Part shown: positions 47,305-57,542 of the stretch, piece after piece | How the letters are laid out: each line of letters starts with the position of its first letter | How positions within the stretch are numbered: position 1 is the first letter of the stretch | Origin: Gammaproteobacteria bacterium MOLA455 | GTDB taxonomy: Bacteria; Pseudomonadota; Gammaproteobacteria; Pseudomonadales; Porticoccaceae | Assembly: GCA_000511875.1 (NCBI GenBank) | Contig: AZIN01000001.1 | Location: 1,061,332-1,125,331, forward strand | Length of the DNA: 64,000 nt | Reading direction: 5' to 3' | Translations under genes and position numbers: made by a program | Notes under the pieces: generated by a model | What the model saw: only the letters and a program-made list of their open reading frames with translations | What the model was told of the DNA's origin: nothing | Databases searched by the model: none

Positions 47305-48345
47305 TTGAAAAAATATCTCGCAACAGCATTACTCTCTCTCGCTGGCCTGACTGCACTGCCTCTGGCAAGCCTCAGTCAGGCAGACTATTCGACCCACCCA
47401 GAGGCCGCCGAATTTATCGACCTTATGGTGGAAAAGCATGAGTTTGCCCGGGACGACATTGTCAGCTGGTTGAGTGTCGCCAAACATCAAGAATCCATAG
47501 TCAAGGCTATGAGCCGACCAGCGGAGAAGGTCAAACCCTGGTACGAGTACCGCAAGCACTTTATCTCTGATCGCCGAATTAATGGTGGCGTGAAGTTCTG
47601 GCAGGAGCATAAGAAAACTCTGGAGCAAGCGGAGCGCGATTTTGGTGTAGACCCGGCGATTATTGTTAGCATTATCGGTGTCGAGACCAATTACGGTAGC
47701 AATACCGGCAGTTATAAAGTGGTAGATGCCCTCGCCACCCTGGCCTTTGACTATTACACCTATACCGACAAGCGAGAATCGCGAAAGCGCTTTTTTACCA
47801 GCGAACTGGAAAACCTTTTTTTACTCTCCCGCGAGCAAAACCAGAATCCCATTGAACTCACTGGATCCTATGCTGGCGCCATGGGCTGGGGACAGTTTAT
47901 GCCGAGCAGCTATCGCGCTTATGCGGTGGACTTCGATGACGATCAGTTTGCCGATATCTGGAACAACCCCACAGATGCTATTGGCAGTGTTGCCAGCTAC
48001 TTCTCAGCGCATCACTGGAGACAGGGTGAGACAGTGGCAGTACGCGCCAATATCAGCACTGATCCTGCGGAAGATACGCTGAACAAACTCCACCGCCCGA
48101 AACTCTCACTGACAGAGCTCGGTGCTCAGGGCTACAACGTCATTGAACAGCTTCCACCTGAGACAAAAGCTCTGCCGATGCGTTTTAGCGCCAAGTATGG
48201 CAACGAATACTGGCTCGGCATGCACAACTTTTATGTTATCAGCCGCTATAACCCGCGCACCAAATACGCTATGGCCGTCTACCAGCTGAGTGAATTGATT
48301 CGTCAAGAAATGTGCGCAGTGACAGATGCTTGCTCGCAACTATAA
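47305..48345 (+). CDS. mltB: Lytic murein transglycosylase B
   Basis: This periplasmic enzyme cleaves the glycan strand of peptidoglycan to 1,6-anhydro products. The 346-residue protein has a signal peptide (hydrophobic residues 5-22 ending near SLSQA), the catalytic Glu in IIGVETNYGSNTG, and AMGWGQFMPSSYRAYAVDFD and DIWNNPTDAIGSVASYF. The start is a TTG with AGGAA upstream, 9 bases after mrdB. The lipobox of E. coli MltB is not evident. The end overlaps the start of rlpA by 20 bases. Confidence 0.95.
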   Translation: MKKYLATALLSLAGLTALPLASLSQADYSTHPEAAEFIDLMVEKHEFARDDIVSWLSVAKHQESIVKAMSRPAEKVKPWYEYRKHFISDRRINGGVKFWQEHKKTLEQAERDFGVDPAIIVSIIGVETNYGSNTGSYKVVDALATLAFDYYTYTDKRESRKRFFTSELENLFLLSREQNQNPIELTGSYAGAMGWGQFMPSSYRAYAVDFDDDQFADIWNNPTDAIGSVASYFSAHHWRQGETVAVRANISTDPAEDTLNKLHRPKLSLTELGAQGYNVIEQLPPETKALPMRFSAKYGNEYWLGMHNFYVISRYNPRTKYAMAVYQLSELIRQEMCAVTDACSQL

Positions 48346-49195
48346 TTTTACCGTTCAGTCTCGACGCCTAGCTATCTTGCTGATCGCTCTGTGTCTCGGC
48401 GCTTGCACCCTTACGCCAGGGGTGGAAAAAGACGGCGCCGGCAAACGCATCGACATCACTGTGATACCCGACGCGACACCCAAGCCAGAACCGATTACCA
48501 ATGCAGGCAACAAAAGCCCCTACGAGGTATTTGGCAAAACCTACAATCTATTGCCCTCTAGCAAAGGTTACAAAGAGACAGGTATAGCCTCCTGGTATGG
48601 CACCAAGTTCCACGGCCGCCTGACCTCTAATGGTGAGGTTTACAATATGTACGGCATGACTGCAGCCCACAAAACCTTGCCAATCCCCTGCTATGCCCGG
48701 GTGACTAATATTGAAAATGGCAGCTCTGTGGTGGTGAGGATTAATGATCGGGGGCCCTTTCACGGCCCGCGCCTAATCGATCTCTCTTATGTAGCGGCAA
48801 TGAAGCTCGGCTATGCAGACAAAGGGACGGCGACTGTTTTAATTGAGGTAATAGATACAGAGGTCCATCCACAGACCCTGGCGAACCCGCCACTGATTGT
48901 TCAGGCTGCGCTTAAAGCCGCGGCAAAAAATAGTCCTCCAATAATACCTAAGGAACCTGTCGCGGCTGCCGACAGCGGCAACTACCTGCAGGTCGGCGCC
49001 TTCAGCGATATGGCCCTAGCCAACGAGATGCAAGGCAAGATTAGCGGCCTCACCTCAAAGCCTATAGTGGTGCGCAATCAGGACAATCTGTTTAAATTAT
49101 GGATTGGTCCTATAGCTGACCACATGGAACTGGTAACGATTAAGGCGATGCTCAAGAAGACGGTAAATCTGTCAGCCTTTTCAGTCTCACCTTAA
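48326..49195 (+). CDS. rlpA: Septal ring lytic transglycosylase RlpA
   Basis: This outer-membrane lipoprotein removes denuded glycan at division sites. The 289-residue protein has a lipobox (LCLGAC, Cys near 26), a double-psi beta-barrel domain (GIASWYGTKFHGRLTSNGE and RINDRGPFHGPRLIDLS) with its catalytic Glu/His region, and a C-terminal SPOR domain (YLQVGAFSDMALANEMQGKI and onwards) that binds denuded peptidoglycan. The ATG lies 20 bases inside the end of mltB. Confidence 0.95.
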   Translation: MLARNYNFTVQSRRLAILLIALCLGACTLTPGVEKDGAGKRIDITVIPDATPKPEPITNAGNKSPYEVFGKTYNLLPSSKGYKETGIASWYGTKFHGRLTSNGEVYNMYGMTAAHKTLPIPCYARVTNIENGSSVVVRINDRGPFHGPRLIDLSYVAAMKLGYADKGTATVLIEVIDTEVHPQTLANPPLIVQAALKAAAKNSPPIIPKEPVAAADSGNYLQVGAFSDMALANEMQGKISGLTSKPIVVRNQDNLFKLWIGPIADHMELVTIKAMLKKTVNLSAFSVSP

Positions 49196-49383
49196 ACTGG
49201 CAGCAACCTACAACCATTGCCAACTCTAGAGTCAATTCAAGAGCCAACTCAAGAGCCAACCCAAGCGCCAGTTCACTAGCCCGGTGACTTAAATTAGCCC
49301 TTAAACACACCGCAAGGGGGGCATAGCAGCGACTGAGGTGTTAAGATTACCGCTCTGCCACTTTTTCAAACCACGGTCTTATT

Positions 49384-50559
49384 ATGCTGAAAAAATACCT
49401 TGTCTCTTTTGCTGCTATCTTTATGAGCTTGCAAGGTCTGCCCGCGGTGCAGGCGCAACAACTGATTCCCGCACCACCGCAGCTGGCGGCCAAAGCCTAT
49501 ATTCTTATCGATGCCAACACTGGGCATATTCTGGTTGAGAATAATGCCGACATGCCACTGCCACCTGCCAGTCTGGCGAAGATGATGACGACCTACATTG
49601 TCTCTAACGAAATTGCCGCCGGACGCCTTACAAAGGATGATACGGTGCTGATCAGTGACAACGCCTGGGAGAAAGGCGGCGCAAAAACCGATGGCTCAAC
49701 CATGTTCCTGAGCCCCCGGACACGCGTTTCGGTCAGCGACTTAATGCGCGGTGTGATTATCCAATCGGGCAATGACGCCTCTATTGCGCTAGCAGAGCAT
49801 ATCAGTGGCGATGAAGCCGCCTTTGCCGACGTGATGAACCATCAAGCTTCACTGCTTGGCATGGACTCTACCCAATACTTTAACTCTACCGGCCTGCCCT
49901 ATGAGGGCATGGTGTCCACGGCACGTGACCTCTCGTTACTGGCGCGAGCGATTATTCAGGACCACCCTGAGCACTACAGCATCTACTCGGAAAAGTATTT
50001 TAAGTACAACAACATCAACCAGCCCAACAGAAACCGTCTGCTGTGGCGCGACAGTAGTGTCGATGGCCTAAAAACCGGCCATACCAATGCCGCTGGATAC
50101 TGCCTAGTATCCTCCGCCAAGCGTCGCGATATGCGTTTAATTTCAGTTGTTATGGGCACCGACAGCGACAAGGCGAGAGCCAGAGAAACGCAAAAACTGC
50201 TCTCCTATGGTTTCCGTCACTTCGACACTAAGACTATCTATGCCATTGGCGACATTATCAAAGAGAATGCCAAAATCTGGTATGGCAAAGAGGAATTCCT
50301 CAACCTAACCATCGCCGAAGATGTCACTCTGACCCTACCGCGAGGCGCTCAGAAAAACCTCAGTGCCAATATTTTGGTCGACGAAAAAATTAAAGCACCC
50401 ATTTCTGCCGGCCAAGAACTCGGTCGTCTGCAGGTCTCCCTAAACGATGAAATATTAATCGATACAGCACTGGTTGCCGAAAAAGACATTGATGAGTCCG
50501 GTATATTTTCGCGGTTCATTGACTGGATCCTGCTGTTTATTACTCAGCTAATGTCCTAG
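49384..50559 (+). CDS. dacA: D-alanyl-D-alanine carboxypeptidase (PBP5/6 type)
   Basis: This low-molecular-mass penicillin-binding protein trims pentapeptides in the periplasm. The 391-residue protein has a signal peptide (to VQAQQ), the SxxK motif in PPASLAKMMT, SxN as SGNDAS and KTG in DGLKTGHTNAAGYC. The C-terminal PBP5 beta domain (about 280-365) is followed by an amphipathic anchor helix (FSRFIDWILLFITQLM). The 188-base region upstream of it contains short repeats of CAAGAGCCAACTC near 49239-49264. Confidence 0.96.
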   Translation: MLKKYLVSFAAIFMSLQGLPAVQAQQLIPAPPQLAAKAYILIDANTGHILVENNADMPLPPASLAKMMTTYIVSNEIAAGRLTKDDTVLISDNAWEKGGAKTDGSTMFLSPRTRVSVSDLMRGVIIQSGNDASIALAEHISGDEAAFADVMNHQASLLGMDSTQYFNSTGLPYEGMVSTARDLSLLARAIIQDHPEHYSIYSEKYFKYNNINQPNRNRLLWRDSSVDGLKTGHTNAAGYCLVSSAKRRDMRLISVVMGTDSDKARARETQKLLSYGFRHFDTKTIYAIGDIIKENAKIWYGKEEFLNLTIAEDVTLTLPRGAQKNLSANILVDEKIKAPISAGQELGRLQVSLNDEILIDTALVAEKDIDESGIFSRFIDWILLFITQLMS

Positions 50560-50568
50560 GTGAATAGA

Positions 50569-50865
50569 GTGCCTGATCTGACTAAAATGCCCAATGCTAG
50601 AAAAGACAACGCCCCGCTGATCGAATTTCCCTGCGACTATCCAATCAAGGTTCTGGGTTCAGCGGATGCGGAGCTGCACCAGCATGTACTGCAGGTTATG
50701 GATATCCATGCCCCAGGTTTTGATCGCAGTAAAATAGCCATTCGTGACAGTAGCAAGGGCAAGTGGCAATCGATTACAGTGATTATTAGAGCCACTGGCA
50801 AACCTCAACTGGAAAAGATTTTTGCCGACCTAAAAACCAACCCACGGGTCAAGATGGTGCTCTGA
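50569..50865 (+). CDS. ybeD: YbeD-family (DUF493) protein
   Basis: This is a small protein of about 98 residues with the ACT-like DUF493 fold: ENTLIEFPCDYPIKVLG-like start and FDRSKIAIRDSSKGKWQSITVIIRATGKPQLEKI. It is conserved between dacA and lipB in many gammaproteobacteria and its function is unclear. A GTG at 50569 is chosen because AGG lies 8 bases upstream; another GTG three codons earlier abuts the dacA stop without such a site. Confidence 0.9.
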   Translation: MPDLTKMPNARKDNAPLIEFPCDYPIKVLGSADAELHQHVLQVMDIHAPGFDRSKIAIRDSSKGKWQSITVIIRATGKPQLEKIFADLKTNPRVKMVL

Positions 50866-50867
50866 GA

Positions 50868-51539
50868 ATGAGCAGCGAAACGTCATTAATCATTCGTCAA
50901 CTCGGCGTGCAGGATTACAGCACTGTCTTTGAGGCCATGAAAACCTTCAATGAGCAGCGCGATACCAGCACCTCGGATGAGATCTGGCTGCTGGAACACC
51001 ATCCAGTGTTCACTCAGGGTCAGGCCGGCAAAGAAGAATATATTCTCCTGCCGGGTGATATTCCGGTAGTCAAAAGCGACCGCGGCGGTCATGTGACTTA
51101 TCATGGTCCGGGTCAGATAACAGCATACGTGCTGGTGGATTTAAAGCGCTTAAAGATCGGTGTACGAGACCTAGTGACACTTATTGAACAGGCCCTGGTA
51201 CAGACGTTGGCCCATTGGCATATCAGTGCCGCGCCGCGCCGAGACGCACCAGGCGTTTATGTGGATAATGGCGATAAAATTGCCTCTTTGGGTTTGCGCA
51301 TTCGCAAAGGCTGCAGCTATCACGGTTTAAATTTCAATGTCAGCATGGACTTGTCCCCCTGGCTGCGTATAAACCCCTGTGGCCTCGGCGTGCCCATGAC
51401 TCAACTCGCAGACCTGGTCGATGAGTCTCCGACTATAGAGCAGGTTATGGAAAAATTAGCCGACTGTTTAAGCGCAGGTCTTGGCTATAATGAATTTCTC
51501 AGTGGCGATTCCGACGCCCTGTTACACGAACTTACATAA
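50868..51539 (+). CDS. lipB: Octanoyl-[ACP]:protein N-octanoyltransferase
   Basis: This enzyme moves the octanoyl group from ACP to the lipoyl domains. The 223-residue protein has WLLEHHPVFTQGQAGKEE, the RGGHVTYHGPGQITAYVLVDLKR signature with the substrate-binding Lys region, and the catalytic Cys/Lys pair in GDKIASLGLRIRKG and NPCGLGVPMTQL. It precedes lipA by 9 bases, as expected for the lipoate pathway. Confidence 0.97.
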   Translation: MSSETSLIIRQLGVQDYSTVFEAMKTFNEQRDTSTSDEIWLLEHHPVFTQGQAGKEEYILLPGDIPVVKSDRGGHVTYHGPGQITAYVLVDLKRLKIGVRDLVTLIEQALVQTLAHWHISAAPRRDAPGVYVDNGDKIASLGLRIRKGCSYHGLNFNVSMDLSPWLRINPCGLGVPMTQLADLVDESPTIEQVMEKLADCLSAGLGYNEFLSGDSDALLHELT

Positions 51540-51548
51540 AGGCTTGTT

Positions 51549-52529
51549 ATGACTCGAGAAACCGTTACACCACCACAGCGCACTCGTCGCCTACAACAGG
51601 GTGAAAAACTGCGTAGTGCCGACAAAGTGGAGCGGATTCCAGTCAAGGTGATTCCAACAGTGGATGTCCAACGCAAGCCCGAGTGGATGCGCATACGCCT
51701 CTCTGCCTCCCCCAAAGTGCAGACCATCAAGAATATTCTGCGCAAGCATAAAATGGCCACGGTCTGTGAAGAGGCTGCCTGTCCCAATCTGCATGAATGT
51801 TTTAGCAATGGCACAGCGACCTTTATGATTATGGGCGAGATCTGTACCAGGCGCTGCCCATTCTGTGATGTTGGTCATGGCAAGCCCAATCCTCTGGATG
51901 CTGACGAGCCGAAAAATCTGGCTCTCGCGATTAATGAAATGGGTATCAATTACGTGGTGATTACTTCGGTTGACCGGGATGATCTCCGTGACGGAGGTGC
52001 TCAGCATTTCGCCGACTGTATCCGCGAAGCCAAACTACTCACACCAAAACTACAAGTAGAGGTGTTGGTGCCTGACTTTCGTGGCCGTATGGCCCCCGCT
52101 CTCGAGATCCTTACGGCGCCGCCGCCAGATGTCTTCAATCACAATATGGAAACCGTGCCCCGCCTCTATCGGGAAGCACGCCCCGGCGCCAACTATGAAT
52201 GGTCGCTCAAGCTGCTCAAGGATTACAAAGCGCTGAACCCTAATGTACCCACCAAGTCCGGCTTGATGGTCGGCCTCGGTGAAACCAAAGAAGAATTATT
52301 GCGTACCCTGGATGATCTCCGTGCCCACGACGTGGATATGCTCACCGTGGGTCAGTATTTGCAGCCATCGGTCAATCACCTGCCCGTGGACCGCTTTGTT
52401 CATCCAGACGAATTTGCTGAGTACACTGCTTATGCTGAGAGCATTGGCTTTAAACAGGCAGCCTGCGGACCTCTAGTGCGTTCAAGCTACCACGCTGACA
52501 AACAGGCTCGCGGCGAAGACATTACTTAG
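51549..52529 (+). CDS. lipA: Lipoyl synthase
   Basis: This radical-SAM enzyme inserts two sulfurs into octanoyl groups. The 326-residue protein has the auxiliary-cluster cysteines in [12 protein letters not shown] and the radical-SAM cluster in [13 protein letters not shown]. Later landmarks are [31 protein letters not shown] and a C-terminal [13 protein letters not shown] with the conserved RSSY. It closes the proA to lipA cluster. Confidence 0.98.
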   Translation: MTRETVTPPQRTRRLQQGEKLRSADKVERIPVKVIPTVDVQRKPEWMRIRLSASPKVQTIKNILRKHKMATVCEEAACPNLHECFSNGTATFMIMGEICTRRCPFCDVGHGKPNPLDADEPKNLALAINEMGINYVVITSVDRDDLRDGGAQHFADCIREAKLLTPKLQVEVLVPDFRGRMAPALEILTAPPPDVFNHNMETVPRLYREARPGANYEWSLKLLKDYKALNPNVPTKSGLMVGLGETKEELLRTLDDLRAHDVDMLTVGQYLQPSVNHLPVDRFVHPDEFAEYTAYAESIGFKQAACGPLVRSSYHADKQARGEDIT

Positions 52530-52654
52530 TATTTTTAGGGGCGTTAGTTAGAGCCTGAGATTGTCACCAGGGCATTAGGCTTTAACGGTTTTTAGATATG
52601 GCGAGAGGTTGTTAATAGTATTGCTGGGCTTGAAACACTGGCTTTGAAGTCGAT

Positions 52655-52680
52655 TGAGGCTCAATGACATTTGAGCCTCA
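52655..52680. terminator. Hairpin between convergent genes
   Basis: TGAGGCTCAA (52655-52664) pairs perfectly with TTGAGCCTCA (52671-52680), loop TGACAT. It sits between lipA and the convergent small basic protein gene. The lack of a T-run makes it a weak intrinsic terminator. Confidence 0.45.
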
Positions 52681-52702
52681 GGATTAAAAATCTCGCGGCG
52701 GA

Positions 52703-53053
52703 CTACTTTTTCTTGTCACTGGTCCACACTTCACGCACTGCCTCACCAAAATCATCATAGATAATTTTCTTGGCAACCTTGGGCGTCTTACTGACTTTTT
52801 TCGCTACAGGTTTGGTTTTCTTCTTTTTGCGGCTATCTAAAGCCGACACAACATCGTTGATGTAAGTTCGAGTCTGTCGCGGTTGGCTGCTGACAAATAC
52901 TGACTTTGCGCGCGGTTTGTCCGCAGGCTCGCCAGTTTCACCTCGATTATGTTGCTTAATTTCACCACCACGTGAGAGAAACTCTTCAGTTTTGCGCTGA
53001 ATATCATCACGAGTCTTGTTTTTACTTTCACGATCTACCACAGAAGAAGTCAC
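52703..53053 (-). CDS. Small basic conserved-type protein
   Basis: This 116-residue protein has no signal peptide or membrane helix. It has an N-terminal helical segment with EEFLSRGGEI (residues 23-32), a middle segment with RTYINDVVSALDSRKKKK, and a Lys-rich region to 95, ending YDDFGEAVREVWTSDKKK. The FLSRGGEI element recurs in small pseudomonad-type proteins of unknown role. The charge suggests a nucleic-acid-associated protein; this is inference. It lies between lipA (convergent) and dinB. Confidence 0.7.
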   Translation of the reverse strand: MTSSVVDRESKNKTRDDIQRKTEEFLSRGGEIKQHNRGETGEPADKPRAKSVFVSSQPRQTRTYINDVVSALDSRKKKKTKPVAKKVSKTPKVAKKIIYDDFGEAVREVWTSDKKK

Positions 53054-53111
53054 CTTTTTTCAATCTACCAGTTTAACAGCGTCATCACTGCTTGCCCACC
53101 AAATCATCAGC

Positions 53112-54194
53112 CTAATCAAAAAGATCTAGCTGTAGAGCGCGTCCAGGTTCGCCTGCATCAATAAACCGCACGCCCAAACCCATCAGCCGCAATGGCCGAG
53201 CACCACGCTGCCAGGCTTCATCAAAAAGGTCTTCAAAGCTCTCTAATGGTAGATTGTCAGTGGCTGCTCGCTCTAGAGTGGTACTGGTAAAATCATTAAA
53301 CTTAATCTTCAAAAACTGTTTGGTGACTATGTAATTACTGTCCACCTGACGTAAGCGACTGCGCAGTTCCAGCAACAGCTCAGGCAACTTCAACATACAG
53401 GCCGGCTGGTCCGCTAGATCACCAGAGTAAGTCCGCTCAACGCTGAGAGACTTGCGCCGACTGTTGGCATTCACCGGCCGGTTATCTATGCCTCTGCAGA
53501 GGTCGTGGAGACGCATGCCAAAGACACCGAATTTATCCACTAAATCTAAGAGCTCAAAAGCCTGCAAATCACCGCAGGTTTTAACCCCCAGGCGAGATAG
53601 TTTTTCATTGGTGACTTTGCCAACGCCATTAATCCGTTTCACCTCAAGCTGCTTAACAAAGGCAGCAATATTTTGCGGCGTAATCACATATTGACCATCG
53701 GGCTTATTCAGGTCGCTGGCGACTTTGGCGAGGAATTTATTAGAGGCGACACCGGCAGAAGCCGTAACACCAACTTCCTCGGCGATGGTGCGGCGGATTT
53801 CTTCGGCAATCAGCGTGGCACTGCCGCTGCATTGAGTACAGTCAGTGACGTCCAAAAAAGCTTCATCCAGGGAAAGAGGCTCAACTTTGTCGGTGTAACG
53901 ATAGAAAATCTGCCGGATTTTCATCGACGCATCACGGTACTTGGCCATGGTGCCAGGGACCACCACCAGATCGGGACAGAGCTTTAGCGCTTGCCCCGTA
54001 GGCATTGCCGACCTGACACCGTATTCGCGCGCCTTATAATTACAGGTAGCAACCACCCCGCGACGATCTGACTTACCGCCAATGGCAATGGGGTAATTGC
54101 GTAAAGAGGGATCGTCACGCATTTCCACCGCGGCGTAAAAGCAGTCGCAATCGCAGTGAATGATTTTTCTTGTAGGGCTAGCCACTTCCATCAA
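53112..54194 (-). CDS. dinB: DNA polymerase IV
   Basis: This Y-family translesion polymerase has 360 residues. HCDCDCFYAAVEMRDDP starts the palm with the metal ligand Asp, SLDEAFLDVT carries the second acidic pair, and ASNKFLAKVASDLNKPDG, the helix-hairpin-helix VKRINGVGKV and the little-finger domain follow. The C-terminus QLDLFD is a sliding-clamp-binding motif. A clear LexA box was not identified. Confidence 0.96.
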   Translation of the reverse strand: MMEVASPTRKIIHCDCDCFYAAVEMRDDPSLRNYPIAIGGKSDRRGVVATCNYKAREYGVRSAMPTGQALKLCPDLVVVPGTMAKYRDASMKIRQIFYRYTDKVEPLSLDEAFLDVTDCTQCSGSATLIAEEIRRTIAEEVGVTASAGVASNKFLAKVASDLNKPDGQYVITPQNIAAFVKQLEVKRINGVGKVTNEKLSRLGVKTCGDLQAFELLDLVDKFGVFGMRLHDLCRGIDNRPVNANSRRKSLSVERTYSGDLADQPACMLKLPELLLELRSRLRQVDSNYIVTKQFLKIKFNDFTSTTLERAATDNLPLESFEDLFDEAWQRGARPLRLMGLGVRFIDAGEPGRALQLDLFD

Positions 54195-54297
54195 AAGGCC
54201 TTTGATAAGGACACCGCTGTTAAAAAAGCCTTTCAGTAAAGCTTAATTTAGCAGAAGACAAGGACGTCAGGATACTAGATACGGTTGCGATAACCAA

Positions 54298-54333
54298 CTG
54301 GGTACTGGCATTATATCCAGTACCCAGCTGACT
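54298..54333. terminator. Terminator-like hairpin after the RND operon
   Basis: CTGGGTACTGG (54298-54308) pairs perfectly with CCAGTACCCAG (54317-54327). On the plus strand CTGACTTTTT follows. It lies between the end of the RND pump gene and the start of dinB. Confidence 0.6.
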
Positions 54334-54363
54334 TTTTAGAGAGCTATCTAACTAGCTAGATAA

Positions 54364-57300
54364 CTAGGCGGCGTCATTACCGAACTCATTGCTGCCCACA
54401 CGAATACCAAAATGCTTGGAGATGATTTCGGGGAGCAACAACATCGCTGGGGTTAGCAGTAGCGTCAATACAGTGGAGAGCAGCAGGCCATTGACTATGG
54501 CGCTTGCCAGAGGCTGCCACCAGGTGGAAACCATGCCGCCGGCTTCGAAGGTGCGATTAATAATATCGACACTGTAACCATTGGCTAGAGGTAGCAGCCC
54601 AACCACAGTGGTAATAGTGGTTAACATCACCGGGCGAAAGCGTGACTTAGCCGCAGAATAGACCGCCTCCGCTGCGCTCAAGCTGGTGTTACTGCGACGT
54701 AAGAAGTTATAACTATCGATTAGCACAATATTATTGTTAACCACAATCCCGGCCAGAGCGACTATGCCGACACCGGTGAGAATGGTGCTAAATATAGCCT
54801 GAGAGATCAGTAAACCAAGCATTACACCGGCGGTGGACATAACCACTGAAAACAGAATCAAGAATGCCTGATAGAAACTGTTGAACTGCATTACCAGCAT
54901 AATCAACATCAGTGACATGGCCAGAGAGAATGCCAAGCCGAGGAACTCAGCCGAATTAGACTGCTCTTCATTGGCACCACGGAATATCACCTTGATCGAC
55001 TCATCTATATCTTGAGTCGCCAACCATTCTGCAATGGCACTGGTCTGGTTATCCGAAAGATAGCCATCCTCGGTATTGGCCAAAATATAGACAGTCTCAA
55101 GCATATCGATACGTTGAATGACATCCACTCGTGGCTTGGCAACACGCTCACTGAAGCTACTAATAGGCACCGGACCGGCTTGAGTGTTGACGCGCAACTC
55201 GTCCAGAGCCGCCAGCTGACGATTCTCCTCTGGATAGCGCAGACGAATCTCAACTTCGTCGTCGGCATCGTCGGGACGGAATTCACCCAACCTTACGCCG
55301 TTAGTGACCATTTGCACCATCTGGTCAATATTAGCTACATTGACTCCAAGCATTGCAGCGTGGGGTCTGTCGACGACCATTTCCCATTGGATACCAGCCA
55401 GGGGCAGCGTATCTTCGATATCACGCAATCCTTCGACATTGATCTTTATCCAGTCGCGAATATCAGCGGTGGTCTTGTACATCAGCTCACGATCAGAGGA
55501 TGAGATCTGAATTTGAATATCCTTACCCACCGGTGGCCCAGCTTCAACTTCTTTACCGGTGACATAGATTCCCGGCATATTGGCGGTGCTCTGACGGATC
55601 TCAGCAAAAATCTCAAGACTGCCACGCTCGCGCTGGGCTCGGGGGTAGAGCTCCACCAAAAAAGAACTGATCTTGTCTCGACTTGAATCCCGCTCAAGGG
55701 TTATTGAATTGCCTTCACTAAAGCCATAGAGCTGTTGGATACCCGGAATGGTGCTGATGCGCTGCTCGACTTCTGCGGTAATTTTGCGCTGCTCTTCCAC
55801 GGAGAGGTTACCCTGAGCGCGAACATTGACCACGCCATAGCGGTTTTCAATATCGGCAAAAAATGCCTGGCCGGCCCCAAATGTCGCATAACCCAAAAAT
55901 ATGGATATTAGAAAAAATAGTGCTGCGACAGAGGCCATTGCCGGACGGGCAATAATCGGCTTGAGCATCCTCAGATAAAAATTCAGTAACGGTTGAAAGA
56001 GATTTTTTGCCGACTCTTCAGAACCATGATCCTCAGGCAGTTTTTTAGACTTGCCACGACGGCGTGAAATCACTATGCCCAGGGTCGGTGCAAAAATTAG
56101 AGCATAAGTCAGCGACCAACCCAGCACCGCAAAAACGGTAATCGGCAGATAAGACATAAATTCGCCAGAGACACCGGGCCAGAATAGCAGCGGTAAAAAG
56201 GCTGCCAATGTAGTGCCAGTAGAAGCGATAACGGGAATCGCCATACGCTTTACAGCGACCAAATAGGCTTCCCGATTGGACAACCCTTCCGAGGCTCTAG
56301 TGTTGGCGAACTCCACCACTACAATGGCGCCATCAATCAGCATTCCCAGTGACAGCAACAGGCCGAACATCACCATAAAGTTAAAACTAAAGCCAAGCAG
56401 ATAAATCACTATCATCGAACCCAGCAAGCAGAATGGAATGCCAAAACCAACCAGCAAACCCGAGCGCACACCCAGAGTTGCCACAACCAACACCAGCACG
56501 AGAGACATAGCGGTAAGAATATTACCCTGCAGCTCACTGACCATAGACTGGGCATATTCAGAGCTGTCGAAGATATAGTCGATATTGATATTTTGTGAAA
56601 ACTGCCCTTGGTGACTGGCCACAGCGGCACGCACAGCAGCCACGGTTTTAATTGCATTGGCATTGAGTCGCTTGCGCACATCAATGGCGATCGTTTTCTG
56701 ACCATTGATCGTGCTGAAACCACTGGCATCCTTAAAGGTCCGGCGTATGTCAGCGATGTCACCCAAGGTGATCACACCGTCGGCAGTGAAGCGAACCGGA
56801 AGATTGCGAATATCTTCTGTAGTCTCAATAAGGGCCGGCACCTTTATGCCAAAGCGACCCTGAGCCGCATCTATCTCACCCGCAGGGATCAGCAGGTTAT
56901 TGGCACCCACGGAGCGGAGCATTTCATCGGCGGTGATGTTGTATTGCTCGAGACGATAGGGATTCAGAACCGCCTCAACCACTTCATCGCGGTGACCAGA
57001 AATATCGGCTTTCAAGACATCGGGTAGCATCTCAAGTTTGCGCTGAAAAAACTTTGCAGTTCTGTAGAGTTCTCGCTCAGAGACCTGCTCCCCTGAAAAG
57101 GTGATCACCACTGTGGGTTCAGGGCTGGGGCTCAGCTCATTGACTATAGGTTCTTTGGTCTCTTGGGGGAATTCCGCCTTGGCGCGATCCACAGATTCTC
57201 GGACCTCGGAGACCACTTTATCTATATCTTCGCTGATATCGAACTCGGCCATAATATAAATCGCACCCTCTCGGGCAACGGCGTTGATTTCTTCAAGGCC

Positions 57301-57525
57301 ATCTAAGGTCTTCAGTTCTTTTTCTATAGGTCGAATCAGGAGCCGCGTACCGTCTTCCGGCGAGATACCGTCATGCCTGACCATAATCATAACCAATGGC
57401 AGAGTGACGTTGGGGTTAACCTCTACTGGTAGAGCGATGCGCGCCATGGTGCCAGCAAATAATACCAGCAGCATAATCGACAGCGTAGCTCTGGCATGGT
57501 CGACAATCAGATTAAGAAATTTCAT
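54364..57525 (-). CDS. RND-family efflux transporter (inner-membrane pump)
   Basis: This is a 1053-residue HAE1-type RND protein. It has the N-terminal helix, two large periplasmic loops (about 36-330 and 555-860) and the twelve-helix pattern. The GMLIDGAIVVVEFANTRASEGLS segment contains the charged residues of the proton relay in TM4, and RFRPVMLTTITTVVGLLPLA is the conserved segment in TM10-11. It is preceded by its membrane-fusion partner. No outer-membrane channel gene is present, so a separate TolC-like protein would be needed. Substrates cannot be predicted from sequence. Confidence 0.95.
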   Translation of the reverse strand: MKFLNLIVDHARATLSIMLLVLFAGTMARIALPVEVNPNVTLPLVMIMVRHDGISPEDGTRLLIRPIEKELKTLDGLEEINAVAREGAIYIMAEFDISEDIDKVVSEVRESVDRAKAEFPQETKEPIVNELSPSPEPTVVITFSGEQVSERELYRTAKFFQRKLEMLPDVLKADISGHRDEVVEAVLNPYRLEQYNITADEMLRSVGANNLLIPAGEIDAAQGRFGIKVPALIETTEDIRNLPVRFTADGVITLGDIADIRRTFKDASGFSTINGQKTIAIDVRKRLNANAIKTVAAVRAAVASHQGQFSQNINIDYIFDSSEYAQSMVSELQGNILTAMSLVLVLVVATLGVRSGLLVGFGIPFCLLGSMIVIYLLGFSFNFMVMFGLLLSLGMLIDGAIVVVEFANTRASEGLSNREAYLVAVKRMAIPVIASTGTTLAAFLPLLFWPGVSGEFMSYLPITVFAVLGWSLTYALIFAPTLGIVISRRRGKSKKLPEDHGSEESAKNLFQPLLNFYLRMLKPIIARPAMASVAALFFLISIFLGYATFGAGQAFFADIENRYGVVNVRAQGNLSVEEQRKITAEVEQRISTIPGIQQLYGFSEGNSITLERDSSRDKISSFLVELYPRAQRERGSLEIFAEIRQSTANMPGIYVTGKEVEAGPPVGKDIQIQISSSDRELMYKTTADIRDWIKINVEGLRDIEDTLPLAGIQWEMVVDRPHAAMLGVNVANIDQMVQMVTNGVRLGEFRPDDADDEVEIRLRYPEENRQLAALDELRVNTQAGPVPISSFSERVAKPRVDVIQRIDMLETVYILANTEDGYLSDNQTSAIAEWLATQDIDESIKVIFRGANEEQSNSAEFLGLAFSLAMSLMLIMLVMQFNSFYQAFLILFSVVMSTAGVMLGLLISQAIFSTILTGVGIVALAGIVVNNNIVLIDSYNFLRRSNTSLSAAEAVYSAAKSRFRPVMLTTITTVVGLLPLANGYSVDIINRTFEAGGMVSTWWQPLASAIVNGLLLSTVLTLLLTPAMLLLPEIISKHFGIRVGSNEFGNDAA

Positions 57526-57542
57526 TGATTTTGGTATTCCTG

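Noticed and set aside
55012-55503. Plus-strand frame of 163 codons inside the RND pump gene
   Set aside because: Antisense shadow of the conserved pump; its composition resembles reverse-strand translation.
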